Assembly: GCF_000002235.5 (NCBI RefSeq)
Contig: NW_022145526.1
Span: forward strand, 1,755,501 to 1,819,500
DNA length: 64,000 bases
Reading direction: 5' to 3'
Source: Strongylocentrotus purpuratus
Lineage: Eukaryota; Echinodermata; Echinoidea; Camarodonta; Strongylocentrotidae
Under the pieces are notes generated by a model. The model saw only the letters and a list, made by a program, of their open reading frames with translations, had not been told where the DNA came from and ran no database searches. Below are positions 31,999-41,800 of the stretch, piece by piece (the first letter of the stretch is position 1; each line of letters starts with the position of its first letter). Both the position numbers and the translations under genes were made by a program.

Positions 31999-34304
31999 AC
32001 ATACATGTGTAAGAAATGAAAGAAAGAGACATAGCAAAAAAGGCGTTTGATACATTTCTGTAAAAAAGATATTTCGTCCACACAGAGCTGCTTGAAGTTA
32101 AAAGTTAATAATGATAAATGGGAAAATATGAAGCGCTAATTAATTTGGAATACAGGCCCCATAATTTTTTACGGAAACGCTTAAATAATTAATTCAAAAT
32201 ACCATGTAACGGAATATTTTCATATACAGTAGTATATATATATATATATATATGCATATAATATGCAAATAAATACTTGGCAGTAATATAGGTATTGGAA
32301 AACAAGTGCGTACAGGGGCAAGGGGCTTTATTCATTTCCCCTACCTATACAGAAATATAAGAACATAATGATGATGATGATGATATTGATAATAATAATA
32401 ATACGAATAGTAATAATACTGATGATGATAATAATAAGAATGATACTGATGATAATTACAATAATAATACTTATAAATACTACTACTTCTACTAATACTG
32501 ATGATAAAAATGATAGGTTATGAACGAGAAAGGAGGAGGGAATAGAAGCCAACATAAAGTGGACAAAACAACATGAATGAAAAGGAAACCCCTTCCACAA
32601 CTTCAACAATTTTTTAAAACAGCTTTTGATATTTTTGATTTATCCTGAATTCATATTTGTCACATTTTCATAAATGTTGGCAAATTACTCACATCTTCAA
32701 GACCCGGATTATCATTGTACAGACGTAGATGGCAGTATTGCGGTTGGAGGCGACTCATTGATTTTGGAAGGTAGGGAGTTGAAGCGACACGTTTCCCAAC
32801 AAGGTAGTCGGAAATGACCATGAACATTTCACAAATTGAGAAATGGTCAATGTAGACTTCAAGTTCATCTTTTCTTACTACGCATCTAGGTATTCCGGTT
32901 GATGACAGTTCTTTCTTGGTGACTGCAAAAGTGCGGAAGATATAAGAGGACAAAGAGAGAGGGAGAAAAAGAGGCATTAAAGAAGAGGGACATGGAATAA
33001 AAAACACTCATCTTTATCAGATTATTATTAAATATATATAATGATGATAAAAGGGATCATGCTGCAGTGCATCCCCATTACGTTTGCAAAACGCTTTAAG
33101 TGTCTCTACATTGTTTTCTTATTGTTTACAAACGTTGTTTTCACCCTCTTCACAATGATTTCTTAGTGTCTCCACAGTGTTTTGCAACTGTTTCCAAACG
33201 TTGTGTCTCCAGGAATTGTTCCCATTGTTCAACCCCCTCTGTTCTTCCCTATTATCCACAGTAATCCAAATCTCTCTCTATGCTACATATGTTTATATTT
33301 GGTTTACAAAGTTTCCACACCTCTTCACACTTAATTCTCATCGGTTCCACACAATGTGCTTAATTGCTTTCACACTTTATTGATACACTCACCTTGTGTA
33401 TCACCATGAGTGAAGTATAGGATGACTTTGGCCTTGGAGGGGTCTGTTAACACCGCACAGTGGGGGATGACCAACTTTAATGGGCTCTCAAACGTGGTTC
33501 CCGAAGGTTCACACACTACACCAGGGGAGACAAGAGCTTCATTCTCTGCGAAAAGGACACTTGACGGCTGTGCTAGAACCTGAGTTAAATGGCAATAATT
33601 CGGGTGCATGAACTTACTATTTCTATTCAATCTTACACTTTTTTTAGTAGAGTTATCAAAATATGAAGTGTCTAAATTAATTAAAACATAATCAAACAAA
33701 AATAAATGATGGGTACTACAGGAACGAAAAATAGGAGCGAACACAGACATCACTAAAGCTTTACGTCTTGCCCTCATCGGACTAAATCAGAAAAATGAAC
33801 ATAATTATTGTTAGATGCTGCTTGTAAGTATCGACTTGCATGGTGTTACCAGCCTTTTTAGCTCCCCCAATATTGTCCGGTGTGTAAAGTCAATACGAGC
33901 AGATCTTTTTATTTGTAACGAGCCGGAGATTTGGGGAACATGAATGTGGTCCCTCCGTTCCGGAGTGTGGGGGGGGGGGGCAATTAGGTAAATCTAATGC
34001 CAGCCTTTTATGACAATGGTGTCTATTAATTATTGCTAGTACGAGGGTTAGCGCGAATTTTTCCTGCACAAACTATTTATTCCTTCTGTTTCCCCAGATC
34101 CAAGTGATAAAAGCACCTCCACCCTGATACCATGATCTTGAATACGCCTTACCTTTATGGTAATTTATGAAATCATATTGTAGAGCCCAGATAAGTATGA
34201 GAGAGAGAAAGGGGGACCACCTCCGATTCATAACAAAAGAGCGCGCAGCAAGGCTGTGCCATACATTTAGGGTGATTATACTCTTGTAGAGCCCAGACAT
34301 GTAT

Positions 34305-34352
<48 letters not shown>

Positions 34353-34503
34353 GTGTCGGGAAGAATCTTACAAATTACCTTTAGAGTAATTAAACACTTC
34401 TTTTGCAGCGCCAATGCGGGTATGCAGAGGCTTATTCCAAGGTCCGGTAGTTGAATAGTGCCTCCTCTTGAAGGCTGAATCGTCTTACTTGCCACGTCTG
34501 TTC
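27478..34503 (-). CDS. ZU5-UPA-Death-domain protein (UNC5/UNC5CL-like), 5' end not found
   Basis: Eight exons fit in phase: 34503-34379, 33579-33393, 32922-32693, 31250-31155, 30603-30459, 29757-29736, 28924-28835 and 27772-27478. They give about 396 residues ending at TAG (27480-27478). Domain order is ZU5, UPA, a Ser/Thr/Glu-rich linker, then a Death domain at the C-terminus, as in the cytoplasmic part of UNC5 netrin receptors and in UNC5CL and PIDD-like proteins. In that family ZU5 and UPA pack against the Death domain and control its pairing with other Death-domain proteins. The first exon found starts inside a codon, so at least one upstream exon is missing. No transmembrane exon was found between here and gene B. 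It could therefore be cytosolic, membrane-anchored by an unseen exon, or a 3' module of a larger gene. An ATTAAA lies downstream at 27376-27371. Confidence 0.8.
28835..28924 (-). CDS. Ser/Thr/Glu-rich linker exon
   Basis: In the frame that fits both neighbours it encodes a low-complexity linker (PSTTTSMEPEGATSSSTEP, then SESSKRKEE) ending in a basic/acidic patch directly before the Death domain. Acceptor TCCAG and donor GA/GTAAGT are good. The linker is likely flexible and a possible phosphorylation target. Confidence 0.65.
29736..29757 (-). CDS. 22-base microexon in the ZU5-UPA-Death gene
   Basis: GATGCAG precedes and GTAAGTAC follows this 22-base block. It accepts one base from 30459 and passes two to 28924, exactly repairing the phase difference between those exons. 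It would encode DGGEAPI plus part of a Val codon. Support is the strong splice sites and the phase fit; there is no homology at this length. Confidence 0.6.
30459..32922 (-). CDS. UPA domain (three exons)
   Basis: Exons are 32922-32693, 31250-31155 and 30603-30459. The first has the hallmark VYIDHFSICEMFMV and ends HLRLYNDNPGLED, comparable with the 'H-N-L-R-L-S-I-H-D' strand of UNC5 proteins. The second carries FVLWEKGELKIRC and the third VKAIGNADVHFKFNF. All borders fit: 32693 and 31155 both end on codon boundaries, and 30459 leaves one base for the microexon at 29757. Confidence 0.75.
31965..31995. repeat. (AT)n microsatellite
   Basis: A pure AT repeat of about 30 bases lies in the intron of the ZU5 gene. 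A second short AT tract lies at 32233-32253, and ATAATA/ATGATG triplets at 32368-32475. Confidence 0.95.
33393..34503 (-). CDS. ZU5 domain (two exons)
   Basis: Exon 34503-34379 encodes TIQPSRGGTIQLPDLGISLCIP, the ZU5 opening in which a Gly-Gly turn and a short beta strand precede the L-x-I-P motif. Exon 33579-33393 continues with LVSPGVVCEPSG, then FESPLKLVIPHCAV and KVILYFTHGD, matching the ZU5 'P-V-V-x-C-G-P-x-G ... P-V-x-L-x-I-P-H-C' pattern. The two exons join at a codon border. Confidence 0.85.
34300..34355. repeat. (AG)n and G-run next to the ZU5 donor site
   Basis: About 18 AG dinucleotides followed by a run of 12 G lie about 25 bp beyond the donor at 34379. On the coding strand this is a C-run and a CT tract just inside the intron. 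Confidence 0.9.
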
Positions 34504-34879
34504 CTGGATATTGAAAATCAAATTGTACCAATCACCAGCAAAGTATTTTGCTCTGTTTGATGGGAGTTTCATGTACGAAAATTATGATCAAAATTTGAGC
34601 TTCAACTTTTTCTTCTGTAAAGAGTACTTGCCAGTTCATATACACTCTCATGCAGTATGCGCTAAAATGGCTTGAGAGTAGACTAATAACGCGCATGTAT
34701 GCTCCCCATAGCATATGACAAGCATTTCCGACTATGGTTACGTACGCCGGACTTTGTTGTTATTTGGGCGTTATGTTTTTTGTTGTCCTGATATATTTAA
34801 ACTGTTTACCTATTAAATCCCAGGTAAGGTTTTTCGGTTAATGTTTAACGGTATAGTTTCAAACAGATTATATGACCAT

Positions 34880-37800
34880 ATTATATAAGAAGTTATGATT
34901 GGATTAAGGGCCATACTTATGCACTATGAACAAAGCCAAAGAGTAGAAGAAAATAGATGAAAATAATTATTAGAATGCACGTTTATATACAAATCATACT
35001 CATCTTTTTCATTTATCTTTCTTCAGGGGAAAATGCAAATCATCAGTTGGAAGCCTTACAAATAATTGCCCTGCCTTTATTTTCACCTTGCATGTATGTT
35101 TACATTTGTTAGCAATCGTATGTTTCCGAATGACTACAATACCAGTTTAATTATTAAAAGTAAGATCAAAACATAAGGTAACAATACAATCATTTACTTT
35201 TTCTAATTTAAAATTTAAACACCGATGGTTGGAAGTTATATTGTATAGGTGGCAGCATTTTTTCAACACAAACCAGACTGTGGTAAGCTGGAAAAAAGTC
35301 AGGAACGTATACTCAGTCAAAGGTTTTCAATAAAACACAAAATGAAATTTATGAGAAAAGCCCCCAAAATTCCCTGACATGTATGAAACATATCAGATAT
35401 TCACAACATAATCTAAGGTGCCTATTTATAGACTGTTAACAAATATCGGGGGAAGAATCAGAAAAAGAGCACAAATCCCAAACAATTATAAAACATATCA
35501 GATATTCATAATTCTATCCATTTCGCATACTAATGGTCTGGGAACAAAGATCGGGTAAAGCAGAGAAGAAATAAAGAAAGTATAAATATACTGTGCAAAC
35601 AGGCACTTTCGTTCAAAATCGTGAATAACAAGAGTGCCCTAATATACAGCACTGTTACATTATTTTGGTTAATGCACTCCACGACTGTTACATTATTTTG
35701 GTTAATGCACTCCACGACGGTTCATTACATGATACATATTCCTGAGTAGAAAAAAAGAGGAAAATGTCACCTCTTTCTAAAATATCATTTGAGAGGCCTA
35801 ACTTTACTTATAACTATTACTCTTCTATTCAATGGCATAACTAAGAACGTTTGTGTTAATGAATTACGTTTTCCATTGATAAAATACATTACTAAATTAA
35901 TGAGGAAAAAAAACGAAAAATCCCAACATTTATTAAACATATACAGCACTTTTAGGTTTCTTTTCTTAATGCATTTTACGACGGTACATTACATGTATAA
36001 TATTCATGTGAAAAAGATCCAAAATATCACCTTATTCTGAAATATCAAGTGAGAGGCCTAACTTTATACTGATTAACTTTAACTCTTAAATATAATGACA
36101 ACTAAGAACCTATGTGTTAATGAGTTACGTTTTCCATTTCATATTTAACAGGCAAGCTGTTCCTCTCCCTCTTTTCAGTCTCGTGTAACAATGAGTCCTT
36201 TCTTTTCATCGTACTTTTTATCATTTCAATGACTTCAGCAATCATTGTCTTGTTACATGTTTCCAGGCTATATTCATTCCGTACCCAATATATTATCAAA
36301 GTACATGACAGGCCTATAACATTTTTTTTTATAAAAGCAATTCTTTACATAAGTATCAAGTATTAGAAGATAGATATAAATGCCAACTCTAAACAAGCGT
36401 TTAGAAATCAAATAAGAAATGTTAGGTTTTTCTACTCTACATTCCCTATATAGTTTAATAAACTTTTTGTTTTTAAATACATTCATGACAAACCTGGATT
36501 TAACATTTCAATGAAGCATGAAATGTGAATACAAGGACAAATATTCAGAAACGTGGTAAGAATATATATGAAATTATGAATAGATTACGATGCATACTTA
36601 CTAACTTTTAACGAAGCCATCGGATAGAGAAAACAAAATCAAGATAAATATTAGAATACACTTTTATATACAAATTATACTTTTTTTTCTTCATTTTCTT
36701 TCTTTAGGAGGAATTAGGGGATCATTAGTAGGAAGCCTTACAGACAATTTAAATACCTTTATTTTTACCTTGCATGTCTGTTTACAAATGTTAAGCAAAT
36801 GAATATTTACCATTGTGCGCGAACATGCTTGGTTACCGAACGACTACAATACCAGTTTATTAAAGTAAGATCAAAACATAAGATACAAATTCAATAATTG
36901 ACTTCATAAAATATTAACATTTTAAATTTCAAAACCGATGGTTGGAAGTCATCAGGTATAGGTGGTAGTCATGAAAGTTTACTTAGTCAAAGGTTTTCAA
37001 TAATACACATTACTAAATTCATGAGAAATAAAAGCCGACAATCCCTAACATTTATGAAACATATCAGATATGTATAATATAATCTAAGGTTCCTATTAAT
37101 AGACTGTTAACCAAGATCGGGGATGAATCAGAAAAAAGGACACAAATCCCAAATAATTTTGAAACATATCGGATATTCATAATTTTATCCATTTCGCATA
37201 CTTACCGTCTGGGAACGAAGATCAGGGAAAGCAGAGAAGAGATAAAGAAATTATGAATATAAAGTGCAAATAGGCATTTTTGTTCAAAATCGTGAATAAT
37301 TATAATGTCATATTATACAGCGTTTTTACATTTTTCCTTAATGAACTTTACGACGGTACATTACATGTATTATATTCATGAGAAAAGGATCTAAAATGTC
37401 ACCTTATTCTGAATTATCATGTGAGAGGCGTAACTTTACTGATAAACTATTACTCTTATATTCAATGGCAGAACTAAGATCTTATGTTTTAATGAATTAC
37501 GTTTACCATTTCATATTTTACAGTCAAGCTGTTTCTTTCCTGTTTTCAGTCTCGTGTAACAGTTAGTAATTTCTTTTCATCGTACTTTTTCTCATTTTAA
37601 TGACTTCAGCAAGAATTGACATGTTACATGTTTCCAGACTATATTCATTCATAACCCATTATATTATCATTGTACATGACAGGCCTATAACATTATTTTA
37701 AAAAGCAATCCTATACATAAGTATCAACTATTAGAAGATAGATGTACATGCTAACTCTAAACATGCGATTAGAAATCGAATAAGAAATGTCAGGCTTTTC

Positions 37801-38400
37801 GACTCTACATTTCCTTTTTGTGATAAACTTTGTGTTGTATAAATACATTGATGACTAACCTCGATCTAAATGTTCAATGACGCAAGGAATGTGAATACAA
37901 GGACAAATATTCAAAAACGTGACAAGAATATATATAAAGTTATAATTTGATTACGACGCATACTCACGTTCTATGAACCAAGCCCACGAGTGGAGGAAAA
38001 AAGATCAAGATAGATATTAGAATACACTTTATATACAAAATTATGCTATTTTTTTTCCCGTTTCTCTCTCTCTTCAGGAAGAAGTAGGAAATCATTGGTT
38101 TGGAAGCCTTACAAACCATTGAAATGGTTTTTTGGTTTTAGCTTGCATGTCTGTTGAAAAAATGTTAAGCAAATGAATATTTAACATTGTGCGCGAACAT
38201 GCCTGGTTACCGCACGACTACAATATCAGTTTATTAAAGTAAGATCAAAACATGAGATAAAAATACAATAATTGACTTGATTGAGGTCATCAAGTATAGG
38301 TGGTAGTTATGAACGTTTACTCAGTCAAATTTTTTCGATAATAAACATTACTGAACTAATAAGAACGAACCGAAAAATCCCCAACATTCATGAACATTTT
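34880..38400. repeat. Tandemly repeated intergenic spacer (2.3 units of 1.4-1.7 kb)
   Basis: ATTAGAATACACTTTTATATAC recurs at about 34972, 36651 and 38019, each time followed by GGAAGCCTTACA and CACCTTGCATG-like blocks. Other shared landmarks are GAAACATATCAGATATTCATA (35495, 37160) and GAGAGGCCTAACTTTA (35792, 36050, 37425). Unit 1 contains an extra internal duplication of about 270 bp and a 37-bp tandem at 35645-35715. The third unit is partial. No domain-bearing exon is seen, though some units keep splice-donor-like CGGTAAGTATG on the minus strand. Confidence 0.8.
38230..38235 (-). terminator. Candidate poly(A) signal of gene B
   Basis: AATAAA on the minus strand, 325 bp beyond the stop codon at 38560, is the nearest canonical signal. 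It lies inside the spacer repeat. No downstream GU-rich element was weighed, so this is a candidate only. Confidence 0.35.
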
Positions 38401-38559
38401 CAGATATTAATAATATACTCAAAGTTGCCAGTTTTATAAAAAATAGTTTTTCTTGATAACTCTAAATCATTGTGATGGACTTGGATCCTTCTTCCTCTCA
38501 TAAATGCACATCTTAATCAGCACATTAAGACTGTGTTCAATGTTTGATTATAGTAATGT

Positions 38560-38839
38560 TTAAATGCCTGGCACGTTGACATAATCTTTCTCTATGGCGT
38601 CATTCAATTTTTCGTAGTTAGCTTGTTGATCAGGTTTCTTCAGATCCTGATATGTTTGAGGGTCAGTAAGATTCGCGTAGGTCTTACCATCGGTACTGAG
38701 ATCCTGGTAGGTATGAAGGTCGGTATTAAGGTCTTGGTATGTATGGACATCTGTCTGTGACTGATCAAATGCAGGGTTCTCATACTGAGGTGACAAATAG
38801 GACTCCTTCCCCTTAGACTTAGTAGAGGCTGATTCATCG
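38560..38839 (-). CDS. Gene B cytoplasmic tail with overlapping ITAM motifs
   Basis: The last exon encodes 92 residues plus the stop (93 counting the residue completed across the splice). Tyrosine motifs in order: SYLS, YENPAF, YQDL, YQDL, YANL, YQDL, YEKL and YVNV. Gaps between the five YxxL motifs are 6, 6, 5 and 8 residues, so pairs 1-2, 2-3 and 4-5 satisfy the ITAM spacing YxxL-x6-8-YxxL. YENP, YANL and YVNV also fit the YxN rule for Grb2-type SH2 domains. No kinase or Death domain is present. Acceptor TTTCAG; stop TAA at 38562-38560. Confidence 0.85.
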
Positions 38840-41800
38840 CTGAAAGTTAATGATATTAAAGTAAAGATAATAATAATAATAATAATAATAACAACATTTA
38901 TAATGCGCACATATCCACCCCAAGAGATGCTCAAGGCGCCTAACAAGGTAAGTACATTGAACGAAAATAATATGACATAATTAAATATAATTCAACAACG
39001 TTAATTACATCAGATTGTGAAATACACTACGTCTTAAATAAGGAATTCAGACATTAGATAGGTTTTCAATTGTTTTTGGAACACATTTTGATTCGCTGAC
39101 ATTTTGATTGAATGGGGGTAGGGAGTTCCATAACCGGGGTGCAGCAGCTGTAAAAGCTCTGTCTCCCCAACTCCTCTTTGTTCTTAATTGTGTTAAATTT
39201 GTTGAATTAGAGGAACGAAGACCTGCACGAGAACTTAAAGATATATTAAGAAGAGAGGAAATATATTCAGGAACTGATCCATTTAGTGAACGGTAGGTGA
39301 GTAGTAGAATTTTATATTTGATACGCTGTTCTATTGGAAGCCAGTGAAGGTTCTTGAGTATTTGAGTAGTATGGGTCGAACGTTTAGATTTAGTGACAAG
39401 GCGGGCAGCTGCGTTTTGAACCTTTTGTAGTCTGTGAATTTGGTATTTAGGAAGTCCATAAAGGAGAGAGTTACAGTTATCGAGATGAGATGTTACAAAA
39501 GCATGAATCAATTGTTGAGTGGTTTGGGGGGTTAAAAATTTCCTTATAGCGCGAAGATTACGAAGATGATAATTGGCAGCTTTCACACATTTTGAAATAT
39601 GTGCATCAAGAGACATGCTTGTATCGAAAATGACACCAAGATTTCTTGCCTTATCTGAAGGAGCAATGTGCACAGAACCAACACATATATGAGTTATAAC
39701 AATCTTGGAAAGTTGTTGTCTGGAGCCTAACAAGAGAAATTCTGTTTTATCGTCATTTAGTTTGAGATAGCAATCATTCATCCATTTTCGTACATCATGA
39801 ATACAACTTTCAAGATCTTCAACACGTTTTTCTACCTGTTCCTGAATAGGAAGACACGAAAAATATAATTGTAGATCGTCTGCATACATATGATAGCTTA
39901 TATTGTGTTTACTGATTATCTCATGAAGTGGTAAGGTATATACATTAAACAGATGGGGACCTAAAACAGATCCTTGGGGCACAGAAAACAGAAGATTAAC
40001 AACCGATGAAGTTGTATCATGAAGGTTAACCGCTTGAGATCGATTTGAAAGGTAGGAACGAAACCAATGAAGACATGTTCCACCAATGCCAATCTTTTTT
40101 AGTCTGTCGATTAAGATATTGTGGTCAACAGTATCGAAGGCGCAGCTGAGATCTAACAGAACTAATGCAGTAACTTTCCCCTTATCCATATTTATTAAAA
40201 TGTCATTTTGTACTTTCAATAGTGCCGTCTCCACACTGTGGTTTTCCTTGTAGGCCGATTGAAAGGGGTTTTGAAGGTTTTGGTCATTTATGCTGGACTG
40301 AAGACGCGTAGATACTATACGTTCAATTGATACAATACATTTCATTGATGAAAAGCATAATTGAAGTAATTATCAAGTCCCAATAAATATATAGAGAGAA
40401 ATAGGTCAACATTACATGTGGGAATTGGTATGGTTCTTTTAAAACGCATGCCATTGACAAAATAATCCTTTCAAGAGAGTTGCCATAACATTTAAAAAGT
40501 GTTATGCCTTAGAATATCTATATTGGGTCGAAATAAATAGGTATATAATCAACTTGTAAACCTGACGAATGGTATGTGGGAATTAGTATAAAATGGTATT
40601 TCTAAAGTACATGTCAGTAACATCATACGTCTTTCAAACTGGTTGCCCTAACATTTAGAAAACGTTTTGCTTTCGAATATTTACATTGAATAGCAATTTC
40701 AAAAAATGAAGAAAGTGATTAAATAACTTTATAACATTAAGAAAATACTTGAGCTTGTATTATCATGCCCATACGGTATAAGCCCCATGCAATGGGGAAA
40801 TACGATGAGAATGGACTGATGAGAGGGACAAGTTAACTACAAGGTATTTCTCTAACCTTCTTCGCTTGTAAAAGATGATGATGAGCACTATAACGATAAC
40901 AATCACAACAATAGCACCAACATAGCTCCCTACGACAGTTTCTGTTGAACCTGAAGGACCTGAAGGACCTGAAGGACCTGAAGGACCTCCAGTTGGACCT
41001 GATTGTGGTGGAGAAGAGACACTAGGTGAAGAGGATGGTATGGGAACTAGGATGGTATAGAAATACAGGAGTTAGAAATACCAAGGTAGCATCAGAGTTG
41101 ATAGATAAATGATAAATGAATCCGGTACAGTCAAACCTGCTCTAGTGACCACCTGTCTTCAAAGACCACATTTCCTGGCTCCATTAAGTGTTCTTTATAG
41201 ACAGGTTTCACTGTAATAGCATATGATCATAATTGATTGTAATGAATAACGGCATGTGAACAGACCGGTCCCAATAGGTTGTTTGCACAGCTAGACATGA
41301 TGAATCACTGTACGGAAAGATGTGCGTGTGTGCGCGCGTATGGCAAGCCGTTTTAACATTTATTCATATTTCTTGATATCAATAATCCATTCTTGATATC
41401 AAAAAATGAATTCTTGATATCAAGAAATCGAATTCTTAATATCAAGAACTACCATTGCTTTACAACGTAAAATTATTTCTTGATATCAAGAATTCTTTTT
41501 TTTATATCAAGAAATCGAATTCTTGATATCAAGAAATCAAATTCTTGATATCAAGAATTGTTGTAGTGGATGATTTCGAACGCAAAAGTATTGCACGAAT
41601 TCATACTGAGCGCGCCGTTTTAACATTTATTCCGTGATTCTGATTTCGAACGCAATAGAGTTGTGCAGGAATATAATTCATCCTGCCTGACCAGTGCGGT
41701 GCGGGTTGTCGAAAGTCAATGTATCGCGAGAATTCAACTAATGCAAGAATACATGTTGCCAGTTTGCAGTGCATTTACCGTCTCTGTGATATATATTATG

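Noticed and set aside
35530-35715. Signal-peptide-like hydrophobic frame in the spacer repeat as first exon of the ZU5 gene
   Set aside because: The donor is mutated in this copy, the start region is a 37-bp tandem repeat, and the phase of the intact donor in the sister unit does not match the ZU5 exon.
38560-41046. Direct splicing of the transmembrane exon to the ZU5 exon to make an UNC5-like receptor
   Set aside because: The TM exon leaves two bases and the ZU5 exon at 34503 needs one, so the frame would break. Only a junction from a phase-1 exon would fit.
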